Assembly (NCBI GenBank): GCA_002297005.1
Contig: DBIX01000053.1
Location: 1,897 to 42,452, forward strand
Origin: Cyanobacteria bacterium UBA791
GTDB taxonomy: Bacteria > Cyanobacteriota > Vampirovibrionia > Gastranaerophilales > Gastranaerophilaceae
DNA: 40,556 nucleotides
Reading direction: 5' to 3'
Below, in pieces: positions 24,507-32,860 of this stretch. How positions within the stretch are numbered: the stretch's first letter is position 1; each line of letters opens with the position of its first letter. Both the position numbers and the translations under genes were made by a program. The notes beneath the pieces were generated by a model, which searched no databases, was not told where the DNA came from, and saw nothing but the letters and a program-made list of their open reading frames with translations.

Positions 24507-26041
24507 TAAACCTGTTTAACCTTAATTTTGCTAAGTTCCATATTTCTAATGGCGAAATCTTGACCTTTTTTCGACGTATAAATTTGAATTTCAAGGGATT
24601 TAAAAGTTGCGTTAGGGAATTTACCTATACAGTTAACCTTATTCATCAACCAAGACTCACTATTCCAATCAGAATTATCCCAAGTCATAACATTTTTATA
24701 TTTTGCTATGATATGCTTTGTTTTTGGAGTTTTAAATGTGTCGAAATTTTTAATATAACTTACAAAAAAGTCGTTATCATAAGGTAAATCTAAAGATACT
24801 CTAGGTGGAAATTTTAAGACTTTTAGCGTATTCATAGCACCAAGAGTTAAAGGGCTACAGTAATAATAATGTTGTATATATTCACCATTAAAAGAGTTTG
24901 AACTATATTCTTTTAATAACTTCCCATTATCTGTACCTGAATAAATATTACTATTATTTGCTCTAGCAAAACAATTAATTTTTTGAGATTTACGTTTTAA
25001 CCACTCTGTACGCAAATAATCAAAAATAAGTATCGTTGAATAATTTTCTTCTTTTGTTGGTATCATAAACCATATTTCGTTATGATCCTCAACAATAACT
25101 GACATTGTTTTTATTTTAGAAATTTGCTTTGAGTCTAGCCCTATTAAATAATCCTGAATATCAACGGCAAGATTATCAGATAGTGTTTTATCACCATTTA
25201 CGACTTGCCTAAATGAGAAAATCCCCTTTTTTGTATCATCGTAAAAATATAATTCTGTACCGTGAAACACAAGAGAATTATAACTTGCACATCCCCCAGG
25301 GGACTCGTCACTTCGAGAAAAAGACGAATCTGCGTTAACAGTTACAAGTTCTGAACTATCCTTGTGAAAAACAGCAAGAGAGCCTAAATAGTTTGCTATT
25401 GCTGTAATTTTTTTTGAAAATTCAATATATCCAGCAGTCGTAACAACATCAGTTTCTAAAGTGTGAAAATCGTCAATATCACCTTGTACTGAATGCCAAA
25501 GAACCTCGTCATTTGCAATCCATAATCTACCGTCAAAGTTTGCTAATATTATACCGTGAACAGTTCTTTCTTCTACATCTTTACAAGAAGACATATCAAC
25601 AATAATAGGTTTCTCAAGATTTGCAATGTCTACGTTAAAAAACTCTACTCCATTTGTAAATACAAATAAATCACTCCAACCTTGAGCTATTGCAAGACCA
25701 TTTGAAATATTTGTTACTGTAAGTTTATCTTTAATTAGATAATTTGTAGACGAGATAAAATCATAAACATATAATTTTCCCTCGGTGTCGTCCTCTGTGT
25801 ATATAAATAAATAGTCAGTTTTATTTATAGTAGCTGGGAATATATCTATAATTTTCTCATTATCTATTGAGTAAAAACCAAGATTACCCTTTTGAGTTCT
25901 GATACCAACACCACCCATTGATGTAGCATAAAGTTCTACATTTTGTATATCTTCAGCAGTAATAAGTTCAGAATTAAAAACTGCGTTATGTTGTCTAATT
26001 CCGCCAAAGTTATTACATATTAATTGAGTAACAGAACTCAT
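24506..26041 (-). CDS. Tail nozzle / packaged-DNA stabilisation protein (P22 gp10 or T7 gp12-like)
   Basis: 511 residues from the ATG at 26041, which overlaps the previous stop as TAATG; an in-frame TTG six bases upstream is rejected. The sequence is almost all short beta-strands with repeated Trp/Phe-Asp/Gly turns (IANDEVLWHSVQGDIDDF, YSGTDNGKLL), as expected for the beta-propeller nozzle proteins that plug the head-tail channel after packaging. A Trp-rich C-terminal part (MTWDNSDWNSESW) follows. It acts below the adaptor and is part of the short tail. The family is inferred from architecture and gene order. Confidence 0.7.
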   Translation of the reverse strand: MSSVTQLICNNFGGIRQHNAVFNSELITAEDIQNVELYATSMGGVGIRTQKGNLGFYSIDNEKIIDIFPATINKTDYLFIYTEDDTEGKLYVYDFISSTNYLIKDKLTVTNISNGLAIAQGWSDLFVFTNGVEFFNVDIANLEKPIIVDMSSCKDVEERTVHGIILANFDGRLWIANDEVLWHSVQGDIDDFHTLETDVVTTAGYIEFSKKITAIANYLGSLAVFHKDSSELVTVNADSSFSRSDESPGGCASYNSLVFHGTELYFYDDTKKGIFSFRQVVNGDKTLSDNLAVDIQDYLIGLDSKQISKIKTMSVIVEDHNEIWFMIPTKEENYSTILIFDYLRTEWLKRKSQKINCFARANNSNIYSGTDNGKLLKEYSSNSFNGEYIQHYYYCSPLTLGAMNTLKVLKFPPRVSLDLPYDNDFFVSYIKNFDTFKTPKTKHIIAKYKNVMTWDNSDWNSESWLMNKVNCIGKFPNATFKSLEIQIYTSKKGQDFAIRNMELSKIKVKQV

Positions 26042-26709
26042 TACCAAGAAACCCTTTTATCTCTATCAATCCCTCTAGTATAATCAACAAGTATTTTATA
26101 AGCGTTATCAGCTTGCTCTTTATAACTTGATGAGTTTTCGTCAGTATGTTCTGCAATAGCATAATACATAGCTTTTGTAATCAACGCATTTTCGAAAATG
26201 TCTTCAAACTTTTGAGGAATATCGATATAATCGTTTTCATTTTCTAGCTTAAAAATCTCGTTTCCGTCTTCATCTTTACCTAATGTAATAGTAAGATATT
26301 CAACGTTTACTGTATATTCGTTATCAGGTGTTGGGTATAGGATTATTTTATCATTTTTAACCTTAAAATATTTAGGTTTCCCTGTTTTTTCTTCTCTAAG
26401 TTCTATATTTTCGTCATACTCTAAGAAAGATTTGTCAATTCTAATTCCGTAAACAGTTTCAGAATTGACAATCTTTTGAGTAATATTGCCATTAGGCATA
26501 TCGATTTTGTTTTTGCCAAGTTCCGTAACATAATCAACTTCTTTATATCTAAAAGGGTAGTCGTAACATAGCCACAATTCAGACAATGCTTTTTGAATAG
26601 ATGTTGTAACCGCAGTTTCAAACTCTTCTTTGTCTTGCACTTCTGAATCAAACATTGACCATGCTTGACCAGTCATTTTATTATAAATTTGAAGATATGT
26701 TAGGGTCAT
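26041..26709 (-). CDS. Head-tail adaptor (tail tubular protein A / P22 gp4-like)
   Basis: 222 residues: helical N-terminus (YLQIYNKMTGQAWSMFDSEV...), a Trp/Tyr-rich turn (LWLCYDYPFRYK), a beta-sheet middle with DKIILYPTPDNEYTVNVEYL, and a C-terminal helix pair. The recurring shape WxxYxxP-F followed by YPxP and VEY is typical of adaptor proteins that bridge the portal and the nozzle in short-tailed phages. Its order directly upstream of the nozzle gene supports this. Confidence 0.75.
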   Translation of the reverse strand: MTLTYLQIYNKMTGQAWSMFDSEVQDKEEFETAVTTSIQKALSELWLCYDYPFRYKEVDYVTELGKNKIDMPNGNITQKIVNSETVYGIRIDKSFLEYDENIELREEKTGKPKYFKVKNDKIILYPTPDNEYTVNVEYLTITLGKDEDGNEIFKLENENDYIDIPQKFEDIFENALITKAMYYAIAEHTDENSSSYKEQADNAYKILVDYTRGIDRDKRVSW

Positions 26710-26712
26710 TTA

Positions 26713-27045
26713 TTAAACCTCTGCCTTAGCTTCCGCTTTTGGTTTTTTATTGCTTTTATTTTTCTTGTTCTCTGCCTTAGCTTCCGCTTTTGGTTCTACT
26801 TGAACCTCAACAGGTTTTTCAACAGTTGGTTTTAATGCTTCTTCGCCAACCTCGTCAGTCATAATTTCTAATAAGGTAGGCTTATCTTCTTCAACTTTTT
26901 GAACATAATCGCAATCTAAAACTTCCCAATTGTTAGGGTCGACATCCATAACTTCATCAACAAGTTTTTTTGTCATATTTTGCACAATTCCTGTAGGAAT
27001 ATATCTAACAGGATAAATTCTTCCAATTTCTTTATTTTCTTCCAT
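26713..27045 (-). CDS. Small unknown structural-region protein with KAEAKAE repeats
   Basis: 110 residues. The folded-looking part (1-70: IGRIYPVRYIPTGIVQNM..., PNNWEVLDCDYVQKVEED) is followed by a tail of repeated PKAEAKAE units separated by an Asn/Lys linker. The tail is encoded by a nearly perfect 26-bp direct repeat (26719-26795). It sits between the decoration-like gene and the adaptor, just after the terminator at 27071-27096. Possibly a minor capsid or head-completion protein. No family recognised. Confidence 0.6.
   Translation of the reverse strand: MEENKEIGRIYPVRYIPTGIVQNMTKKLVDEVMDVDPNNWEVLDCDYVQKVEEDKPTLLEIMTDEVGEEALKPTVEKPVEVQVEPKAEAKAENKKNKSNKKPKAEAKAEV
26719..26795. repeat. 26-bp direct repeat encoding the KAEAKAE tail
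   Basis: Two copies beginning at 26719 and 26770 (CTCTGCCTTAGCTTCCGCTT and the next bases TTGGTT identical in both). They encode the repeated PKAEAKAE units, and recombination between them could change the tail length. Confidence 0.75.
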
Positions 27046-27070
27046 TAATCTTTTCCCCTTTGTCTTGTTT

Positions 27071-27096
27071 TAAAGAAAGAGGGGATTACCCCCTCT
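27071..27096 (-). terminator. Terminator just after the capsid/decoration genes
   Basis: Stem AGAGGGG (27078-27084) / CCCCTCT (27090-27096), loop ATTAC, followed on the minus strand by TTTCTTTAAAA. It lies 22 bases after the decoration gene stop, in the same place as the T7 terminator after gene 10, and would lower expression of tail genes relative to capsid. Confidence 0.75.
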
Positions 27097-27118
27097 GTGA
27101 TAGCACATAGTAAAAACT

Positions 27119-27508
27119 TTATGAACCTAAGCCAGCTTTTTCTGCTGTTGCATAGATTGTTCCTGTAAAGCCTGTTGCGAAGTCAATGTCAACCGAGCCG
27201 TCAAGTTTTTCAAAACTTGCCATATCTCTATTTAATACGATTGCGACTTCAGTACCTTTTGGAGCTGGAATAATCAAGTCACCTAAGCTAGCATTTTGTT
27301 TTTCACCAGCTTTAATTGTGACAGTTGAATCAGCTGAAGTACTTGAATTTGTAACGTGTAGCACTACGGAATTATCTTTTCCAGCAAAAGCATTTTTAAG
27401 GGTAATGCCGTTTGCTTGTGTGACTGTATGAGGTGTTACCGCAACCGAGCCAGCTCTATCAGTTTTATCATATTTGTAATAGTTTAATTTAATTTTATCT
27501 CTAGCCAT
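27119..27508 (-). CDS. Putative head decoration / capsid accessory protein
   Basis: 129 residues, beta-rich, Thr/Ala/Gly/Val-rich (SVAVTPHTVTQANGITLKNA..., DNSVVLHVTNSSTSADSTVT, GTEVAIVLNRD), ending in FATGFTGTIYATAEKAG. It looks like a small all-beta jelly-roll or Ig-like domain. It sits between the major capsid protein (54 bases upstream) and a terminator, the usual place for capsid-stabilising or decorating proteins. The specific family is not identified. Confidence 0.6.
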   Translation of the reverse strand: MARDKIKLNYYKYDKTDRAGSVAVTPHTVTQANGITLKNAFAGKDNSVVLHVTNSSTSADSTVTIKAGEKQNASLGDLIIPAPKGTEVAIVLNRDMASFEKLDGSVDIDFATGFTGTIYATAEKAGLGS

Positions 27509-27562
27509 TTTAAAACTCCTTAATTTGTGTAATAACTATTTTTATAGCAAATTCGCTATTGA

Positions 27563-28474
27563 TTATGAGCCAATAGCGAATTTAACTAAACATTTTGCTG
27601 ATACTAATAAGTATGATAAAGGAGCTTTAACACCGAATACACCTTTACCCCAATAATGTGTATCAAAACCACCGACTTTTTTACCTGATTCAAGCTTGAA
27701 GTCGTCTTGAATACCGCCAGCGATTGTACGTTTAGCTCTACCGAATAATGGATATTCATAAGTTACGTTTTCGCCGTTAACTACTTCAGTAGTTTTGTCC
27801 AAGTTGTTATCCACAACAACTGCGAAGCCCATAAACATACCAACAAAGCCTTTTTTGTAATGTTTAGCCATTACATCAGAGTATTGAAGAATTTTCATTG
27901 TTGACATAAATGCTTCCATATCAGGTGAGATAACCGCAAGCATTTCACCGTCTTTCCAAGCCGTATGTCCGTTTTCATCCCCTTTAACTAACAATGTTTT
28001 TGCTGAAGCGAACACCTGATGAACATTGGTGTCACTAATTGTGATTGCTTTATTATCTTCTAGCATTTTAGCTCTTACACGTTGTTCACAACAAGCTTTA
28101 TCGATTGCTCTGTCAAATTGTTCTCTAGCATCTGCTGAATATTCTTTAATAAGCTTAATTTTTTCATCGTTAGTTTTAGCGTTTCTAATTTGTTTTAGTT
28201 TTGCTTCGTCTAATTTGAAAAATACCGATTTACCTTTATTGATTTTAACTTTAACAGTTGAAGTTCCAGCTTTTTCAACTGTGCTAATATCTAAATCGCC
28301 ACCCTCATAATCGCTCATTGTTAATGGGTCGTGGAATTGTACATCAACCTCATCACCAAATTGCATATCTTTTTTGAATTTTGGGTCTAATAATTTACCA
28401 GCGTTTAAATCTTCCCAGCGTTCTTTTCTAAACTCGTCAGAAAAGACTGTTTTTACTAAAGTTTCAATAGCCAT
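27563..28474 (-). CDS. Major capsid protein (HK97 fold)
   Basis: 303 residues, normal for podoviral coat proteins. The N-arm (MAIETLVKTVFSDEFRKERW), a loop region (FGDEVDVQFHDPLTMSDYEGG), a long spine-type helix (about 88-130, with an acidic-basic Asp/Glu/Lys pattern), the domain with VISPDMEAFMSTMKILQYSD, and the C-terminal DTHYWGKGVFGVKAP strand pair follow the HK97 layout. It assembles on the scaffold (28494-29444) and is decorated by the product of 27119-27508. The ribosome site AAAAGGAG is very strong, fitting the most abundant virion protein. There is no sign of a fused protease. Confidence 0.9.
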   Translation of the reverse strand: MAIETLVKTVFSDEFRKERWEDLNAGKLLDPKFKKDMQFGDEVDVQFHDPLTMSDYEGGDLDISTVEKAGTSTVKVKINKGKSVFFKLDEAKLKQIRNAKTNDEKIKLIKEYSADAREQFDRAIDKACCEQRVRAKMLEDNKAITISDTNVHQVFASAKTLLVKGDENGHTAWKDGEMLAVISPDMEAFMSTMKILQYSDVMAKHYKKGFVGMFMGFAVVVDNNLDKTTEVVNGENVTYEYPLFGRAKRTIAGGIQDDFKLESGKKVGGFDTHYWGKGVFGVKAPLSYLLVSAKCLVKFAIGS

Positions 28475-28493
28475 AGTTTTTAACTCCTTTTAC

Positions 28494-29444
28494 TTATTTG
28501 TGTTTACGTAGAATTTCTCTAATCTCACTCTCAGACATATCTAAAATATCTTTTCCGTCATTTTGATTAGAGATGTTAGTTGAGCTGTTAGGAGCTGTTC
28601 CTCTCATCTCGTCCTTAGCAGTATCATTAGCAATTTTAATGTTATGTTTAGCTAATGTTTCTTTAACTACGGAGTCACGAAATGAAGATATAAGATTAAC
28701 GAATAAATCTGTATTTAGGTCCGTTCCAGCTAATTTAAATGCTTCGCCGTAAAGACTAACAAAGCTAGGATTGTTAAATTCTTCAGGGTAACGAGCAATT
28801 TCGTTTTGTAAAAATGTAGTAGCTTGTGCTTCTAATTGTTGACGATATGCTTCTTCTTGCTTAGCGTTTATTTGCCCCTCATAAAGGGATAATTGCTTAG
28901 CAACTGCTTTGTGAGTAGCTACTGTGAACTCACCGTCAACAACTTCTTTTAAGTCTTCGGTTGGGTTTTGTTCGTATTGGTCCAATAATTTGGCAACTTC
29001 GTCAGGATAATCACATTCTTGAAGATGTTGTTTGTAAAGTTGAACTTCAATACTTGCAAGATTTCTGTTAGCTTGTTCTTGAGCTTGAGCATTGTTATAT
29101 GCTTCAACCGTTTCGAAACCTTTGCTTTTAACAAACTCTAGTTGTTGTTTTTCTAGCTCTTCAAGTCTTTTAGCTTTTTCTCTAAGCTCACCTAATTCGC
29201 CTGATTGTTCACCTAGCTTGCTTTCAAGGTTTTTATATCCTTCTAAAGCTTTTTCCAATGTGTCGAATTTAGGTTTATCTTGCTTTTGTCGTTCTTTATC
29301 ACTATTATTAGGTTCGTTCTCATCCTCAGACTCTGAATTATCTTCGTCTTCTAAAGGTCCATCGTCCAAATCGTCTTCCGAATTGTCTAAATTTTCATCA
29401 AGTGATAAATCATCGTTATTAAAATTTTCTTCATCTAATGGCAT
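28494..29444 (-). CDS. Capsid scaffolding protein
   Basis: 316 residues. A strongly acidic N-terminus (about 1-60, mainly Asp/Glu/Ser/Asn) is followed by a helical coiled coil (about 75-140) and a helical C-terminus ending in basic residues (SEIREILRKHK). Acid head plus coiled coil plus basic end is the usual pattern of phage scaffolds, which bind coat through the C-terminus and leave before DNA fills the head. Its place between portal and coat supports this. GGAG precedes the start. Confidence 0.85.
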   Translation of the reverse strand: MPLDEENFNNDDLSLDENLDNSEDDLDDGPLEDEDNSESEDENEPNNSDKERQKQDKPKFDTLEKALEGYKNLESKLGEQSGELGELREKAKRLEELEKQQLEFVKSKGFETVEAYNNAQAQEQANRNLASIEVQLYKQHLQECDYPDEVAKLLDQYEQNPTEDLKEVVDGEFTVATHKAVAKQLSLYEGQINAKQEEAYRQQLEAQATTFLQNEIARYPEEFNNPSFVSLYGEAFKLAGTDLNTDLFVNLISSFRDSVVKETLAKHNIKIANDTAKDEMRGTAPNSSTNISNQNDGKDILDMSESEIREILRKHK

Positions 29445-29455
29445 TTTTTACACTC

Positions 29456-29671
29456 CTAATCTTTGTCTTCACTTCTTTTTCTGTATTCTTCGTAATCGTT
29501 AACCCACTCGTCGGTTAGTTTGATAAGCTTTAACATTCCTCTTAATTCATCAGAGGTAATAGAACTTGTTGACTTATTAACAATTTCATCTAACTGTAGA
29601 GAGCGGATTTGTTTATAAATTTCAGAATTTGCAAGATTATATTTAATTTTTAGCAATTCAGCACTATTCAT
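29456..29671 (-). CDS. Small helical protein between portal and scaffold
   Basis: 71 residues (MNSAELLKIKYNLANSEIYK... EYRKRSEDKD), all helical, with a charged end. It overlaps the end of the portal gene by 8 bases, and the scaffold starts 11 bases after its stop. Small helical proteins at this place are common in podovirus head operons and may help procapsid assembly. No known function. Confidence 0.7.
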   Translation of the reverse strand: MNSAELLKIKYNLANSEIYKQIRSLQLDEIVNKSTSSITSDELRGMLKLIKLTDEWVNDYEEYRKRSEDKD

Positions 29672-31559
29672 CGACGTTCACCCCCTGCTGAGGTTGTGCC
29701 ATAGAATTGTCTTGATCTTCTTCACTAGGATTAATTCCTGCTTGTTTCATCTGTTCAACATTTCTAATTAAATCTTGAATTTCAGGTTCTTTAAGCAAGA
29801 TGTCTTGCACTTCCTGAGGAATTTGTTTTTGTTCTTCAATAAATCTTTCAGGGTTTTCTACGTCTTTTTGTTCTAGATACCAAGTAAATAATTCGTGAGC
29901 GTTTAAAGGTAAGAATTTAGCAAACTCTTTACAAGCTTGTACTACTAAATCAGCTTTGCTAGATTTTTCAGCGGTAACCGTTCTGTCAGAATAAGTATAT
30001 TTGTAATTTCCCTGACGAACAGTATCATCTATTTCAATCTCTTCTTTTTTGTCGTCTTTATTGACGTAGATTTTATCAATTTCACCTATCTTAAAGTCTG
30101 CACAAAGCTTGGCTACATTCTTAACCATTGGTACAATTAAATACTGGTTGATAGAATCAATAATCATTGATAATCTTGTCATTTGACCGTTTGTTTTCGT
30201 TGATATTTCAGTTGCAGTTTTTGCTCTTTGTTCGTCAGCACCAACCATATTAGGAAATATGCCTGAAACTTCTGCCATTAGGTCGTTTAAAAACGAAATA
30301 TCATTCAAAAAAACTGAAACGTTAAAATCTAATTGTTTGAATAGATTTTTAATGTCCAAATTGTCGCCGTATTCAATAACTTTGCCTGGATATAACTTAA
30401 TTTCGTCGTCTTTCAAAAACCCTTTTGGAGCTAGAATTGGTGGATTTTCCGCCAAGGCTTGCATATCACAAGTTCTGTTAAATAAATCTTCTTGCATTTT
30501 TGCCAGCTCTAAAATGCAATATAAAGGTGAAATACCTCTCTTTGTCTTAGGGTCTTCAATTAGGTCGTGATAAATAAATGGATTAATCAACCTAAAGTTA
30601 TCTTTAAATCTAACTACATATTTACGTGCAACAATTACACAATGCCAATTCTTTAATAATGTTCCGTCGTCAAGCTTAAGATTACCCCAATGTTCAAGAA
30701 CTTCAACGGTTGAGCCATTAACAATTTCATCCGTTAGGTCCTCAGATGTCTGATTTTGCAAATCTTCTTGCTTGTCACCAGCAGATATAATTAAATCTTT
30801 AATCTCTCTAGCTGTGTCTTTATCTATCTCGTAGTACTTGTTATTTATGATGTCGTCAGGCACTTTATAAGATTTAAAAATCTTAGGACATTCATCCCAG
30901 TTAGTCTTCTGTGTTACGTCGAACACAAGTGAAGCTGGATTAACAGGTATTACATAAGGGTTGTCATAGACTGTACGAGTATCCACGATTACATTTTCGC
31001 CGTTCTTTATGGCATTGGCTATCTTAGGCAAATTTGCAATATCTTCCTTAAATAATGCTTGGAAAAAACTTACCGAACGTCTATACAATTCTTCTTTTTT
31101 CTTCCAGCCACAAAATGCAACTAGAGAACCGTAACGCATAGCGTAATCCATAATGTCATCCAGCGTGTCAGATATAGCCATTTTTTCGAAAATATCAACC
31201 AAAAAAGATTTCTGCTTGGATGATGTAGAATCAGAGTCATTGCTTTCACCTGATACATCAAACATTGAATTGATCGAACTGTAAATGTTTTTCCAAATAA
31301 AAGCTTTCAAAGTTTGATAAAACATAAACGCTTTAGCCATATTAATTTTAGTTTTCCAGCGTTCTTCTTTTGATTTAGGCAAAGAGTCTTTATTAAAGAA
31401 AATTTCTTTTTCTAGCTCGTTTGCCATTTGGCGATTGCTAAACCAAGCTTTGTTATATCTCTCATAATCACTAGCGATTTGTTGAGCAAGTTCTGATTGT
31501 TCAGCTTTACTCAACTTTTTAACTTTATTTTCTTTTTCGACTAAATATTCAAAACTCAT
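29664..31559 (-). CDS. Portal protein (head-tail connector)
   Basis: 631 residues. N-terminal helical part (YERYNKAWFSNRQMANELEK), a wing-like region with AYAMRYGSL-type turns (here DYAMRYGSLVAFCGWKKK), the IAN-type stretch YIPVNPASLVFDVTQ-like (here NPYVIPVNPASLVFDV), the stem segment EDLFNRTCDMQALAENPPIL and an aromatic crown, and a Gln-rich end. This matches podoviral portal proteins of the P22/T7 size class. Twelve copies form the vertex through which DNA enters and leaves; terminase and adaptor dock here. Ribosome site AAAGG lies 10 bases upstream, next to two inverted repeats. Confidence 0.85.
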   Translation of the reverse strand: MSFEYLVEKENKVKKLSKAEQSELAQQIASDYERYNKAWFSNRQMANELEKEIFFNKDSLPKSKEERWKTKINMAKAFMFYQTLKAFIWKNIYSSINSMFDVSGESNDSDSTSSKQKSFLVDIFEKMAISDTLDDIMDYAMRYGSLVAFCGWKKKEELYRRSVSFFQALFKEDIANLPKIANAIKNGENVIVDTRTVYDNPYVIPVNPASLVFDVTQKTNWDECPKIFKSYKVPDDIINNKYYEIDKDTAREIKDLIISAGDKQEDLQNQTSEDLTDEIVNGSTVEVLEHWGNLKLDDGTLLKNWHCVIVARKYVVRFKDNFRLINPFIYHDLIEDPKTKRGISPLYCILELAKMQEDLFNRTCDMQALAENPPILAPKGFLKDDEIKLYPGKVIEYGDNLDIKNLFKQLDFNVSVFLNDISFLNDLMAEVSGIFPNMVGADEQRAKTATEISTKTNGQMTRLSMIIDSINQYLIVPMVKNVAKLCADFKIGEIDKIYVNKDDKKEEIEIDDTVRQGNYKYTYSDRTVTAEKSSKADLVVQACKEFAKFLPLNAHELFTWYLEQKDVENPERFIEEQKQIPQEVQDILLKEPEIQDLIRNVEQMKQAGINPSEEDQDNSMAQPQQGVNVDE

Positions 31560-31645
31560 TTTTTAAAAACCTTTAAAAGGTTTCAGGGTGGGAAAGACCG
31601 CCACCCCTAACCCTTAAGTAAGCGTGCATATAAAGGAGATTATTC
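31560..31645 (-). promoter_or_regulatory. Inverted repeats between small terminase and portal
   Basis: The 86-base gap holds an 8-bp inverted repeat AAACCTTT...AAAGGTTT (31567-31583), including the portal ribosome site AAAGG, and a GGGTGG/CCACCC stem (31586-31591 with 31601-31606, 9-base loop). The first could hide the ribosome site; the second may be a transcript processing or pausing hairpin. No T-run follows, so neither looks like a terminator. Confidence 0.4.
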
Positions 31646-32149
31646 TCAAATTCTGCTTATATCCAAACCTTTAATTACTGTTATTTCTGGTCTTGTATCA
31701 TCTTTTTGTTCTTCGCCATTTTTAATATTCAAAGACTCTCTTTGGCACATCTGTAACTTGCTAATTGCATTTGCAAGAGCTTCAACGCTCTTTGCCGTAA
31801 TCTTTTTACCTGATTGAACTTGCTCAAGATACTTGAGTGTTAAATCGTTTACTAACTCACACAAATTATTTGTTAATTCTAAATGCTTTTCAGTTGCTTT
31901 TGCTTTTTTCTCGGAAATAGATTCGGCAACTTTTTCTGTCACCTTTTCTTCAATTTTGTGCTTATGTTTTTTCTTTTGTTCAACCCACTTTTCATTTCGC
32001 ATATGCTTGGCGATAGAAGAGCGAGAGGTTATACCCTTATATTTTTCTTCCAACATAGAAAGAGAATAGTTTTTTAATACGTAATCGTTTCTTATTTCAA
32101 CCCAATCAGCTTTTTGTGTTGTTTTTTGTGTTTCTTTTTGTTCTTCCAT
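31646..32149 (-). CDS. Terminase small subunit (DNA recognition)
   Basis: 167 residues. The N-terminal part (about 12-60) contains a helix-turn-helix of the type used by small terminases (WVEIRNDYVLKNYSLSMLEE then GITSRSSIAKHMRNEKW), followed by a Lys/Glu-rich coiled-coil linker (about 62-105) and a helical oligomerisation part. It recognises the packaging start site. It is the first structural gene of the minus-strand operon, directly upstream of the portal, but the large subunit is 24 kb away (6495-7817). Confidence 0.8.
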   Translation of the reverse strand: MEEQKETQKTTQKADWVEIRNDYVLKNYSLSMLEEKYKGITSRSSIAKHMRNEKWVEQKKKHKHKIEEKVTEKVAESISEKKAKATEKHLELTNNLCELVNDLTLKYLEQVQSGKKITAKSVEALANAISKLQMCQRESLNIKNGEEQKDDTRPEITVIKGLDISRI

Positions 32150-32170
32150 ATAAAAAGCCTTTTTCTGAGG

Positions 32171-32201
32171 TAAAGAAAGAGTAGCCTGTTTAACAGGCTA
32201 C
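32171..32201 (-). terminator. Terminator/hairpin before the small terminase
   Basis: Stem GTAGCCTGTT (32181-32190) / AACAGGCTAC (32192-32201), read on the minus strand with the tail TCTTTCTTTA. It lies 28 bases after the zinc-finger gene. The tail is nearly the same as that of the 27071-27096 terminator. Late transcripts must pass it, suggesting leaky termination or antitermination. Confidence 0.7.
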
Positions 32202-32228
32202 TGCACCGATAAAAATCCACTATCTATA

Positions 32229-32648
32229 TTATGTCGCCGGATTGTTTCTCTTGTTTTTATATCTATATTCTTTTTTACTTGTATAGTCTTTCTGACCGTT
32301 CAAATCTTCTGCCCAGGTTTCGTAACCGACTATCTTTTTATTTTTGTTATAGATGTATCTATTTACACCATACTTATAATGTGTGTTGGATTTGCTACCT
32401 GATTTAACATTACATAAATCAACTGCAATTATATCTTTTTTACATCGGTCAATAATTTTTTTTGCTTTTCTGCCCTTAGCGGAATCTATAACAACTTTAT
32501 CTGTTTTAAAAGACGTTTTTATCTCTTTAGCCAACAGCTTCGAACATAAAGGACAATATCCATATTCAATTCGTCTATTATAATAATCTTCAGAATCTTT
32601 TAATAATTTGACCGTTGTATTGCGTGTATTTCCGCAACAATATAACAT
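32229..32648 (-). CDS. Small zinc-finger-like phage protein, first gene of the late transcript
   Basis: 139 residues from the ATG at 32648, preferred over an in-frame TTG at 32651 because GGGGT is 7 bases upstream. It has a Cys pair at the start (LYCCGN) and CPLC near residue 33, a possible four-Cys zinc site, followed by a Lys-rich region and a Tyr/Asn/Lys-rich C-terminus (YIYNKNKKIVGYETWAEDLN). The basic, Cys-rich make-up suggests nucleic-acid binding. As the first product of the transcript beginning near 32749 and followed by a terminator before the late genes, it is a candidate late regulator or antiterminator (inference from position only). Confidence 0.6.
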   Translation of the reverse strand: MLYCCGNTRNTTVKLLKDSEDYYNRRIEYGYCPLCSKLLAKEIKTSFKTDKVVIDSAKGRKAKKIIDRCKKDIIAVDLCNVKSGSKSNTHYKYGVNRYIYNKNKKIVGYETWAEDLNGQKDYTSKKEYRYKNKRNNPAT

Positions 32649-32755
32649 CAACTACCCCATATACGCACAGTTATTCCGTAACCTTAACGAATATCATCAT
32701 TCTTTCACCCAGCCGAAACTGTCTACACGGAACTGCATATTCAAGTTACTCTATT

Positions 32756-32783
32756 ATTATATCATCTTTATCACTCTTTACAA
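32756..32783 (-). promoter_or_regulatory. Putative promoter of the late (minus) transcript
   Basis: On the minus strand TTGTAA (32783-32778), 16 bases, TATAAT (32761-32756): a perfect -10 with a 4/6 -35. Transcription would begin near 32749 and read into the zinc-finger gene and the late operon. The GACA array lies 80-210 bases upstream. Confidence 0.6.
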
Positions 32784-32860
32784 CATTATCGTAATATCGT
32801 GATATGTCGTGTACATACAAATTGTAATTGTTCTTAATATTTGCACTTACAAGCAAAAAA

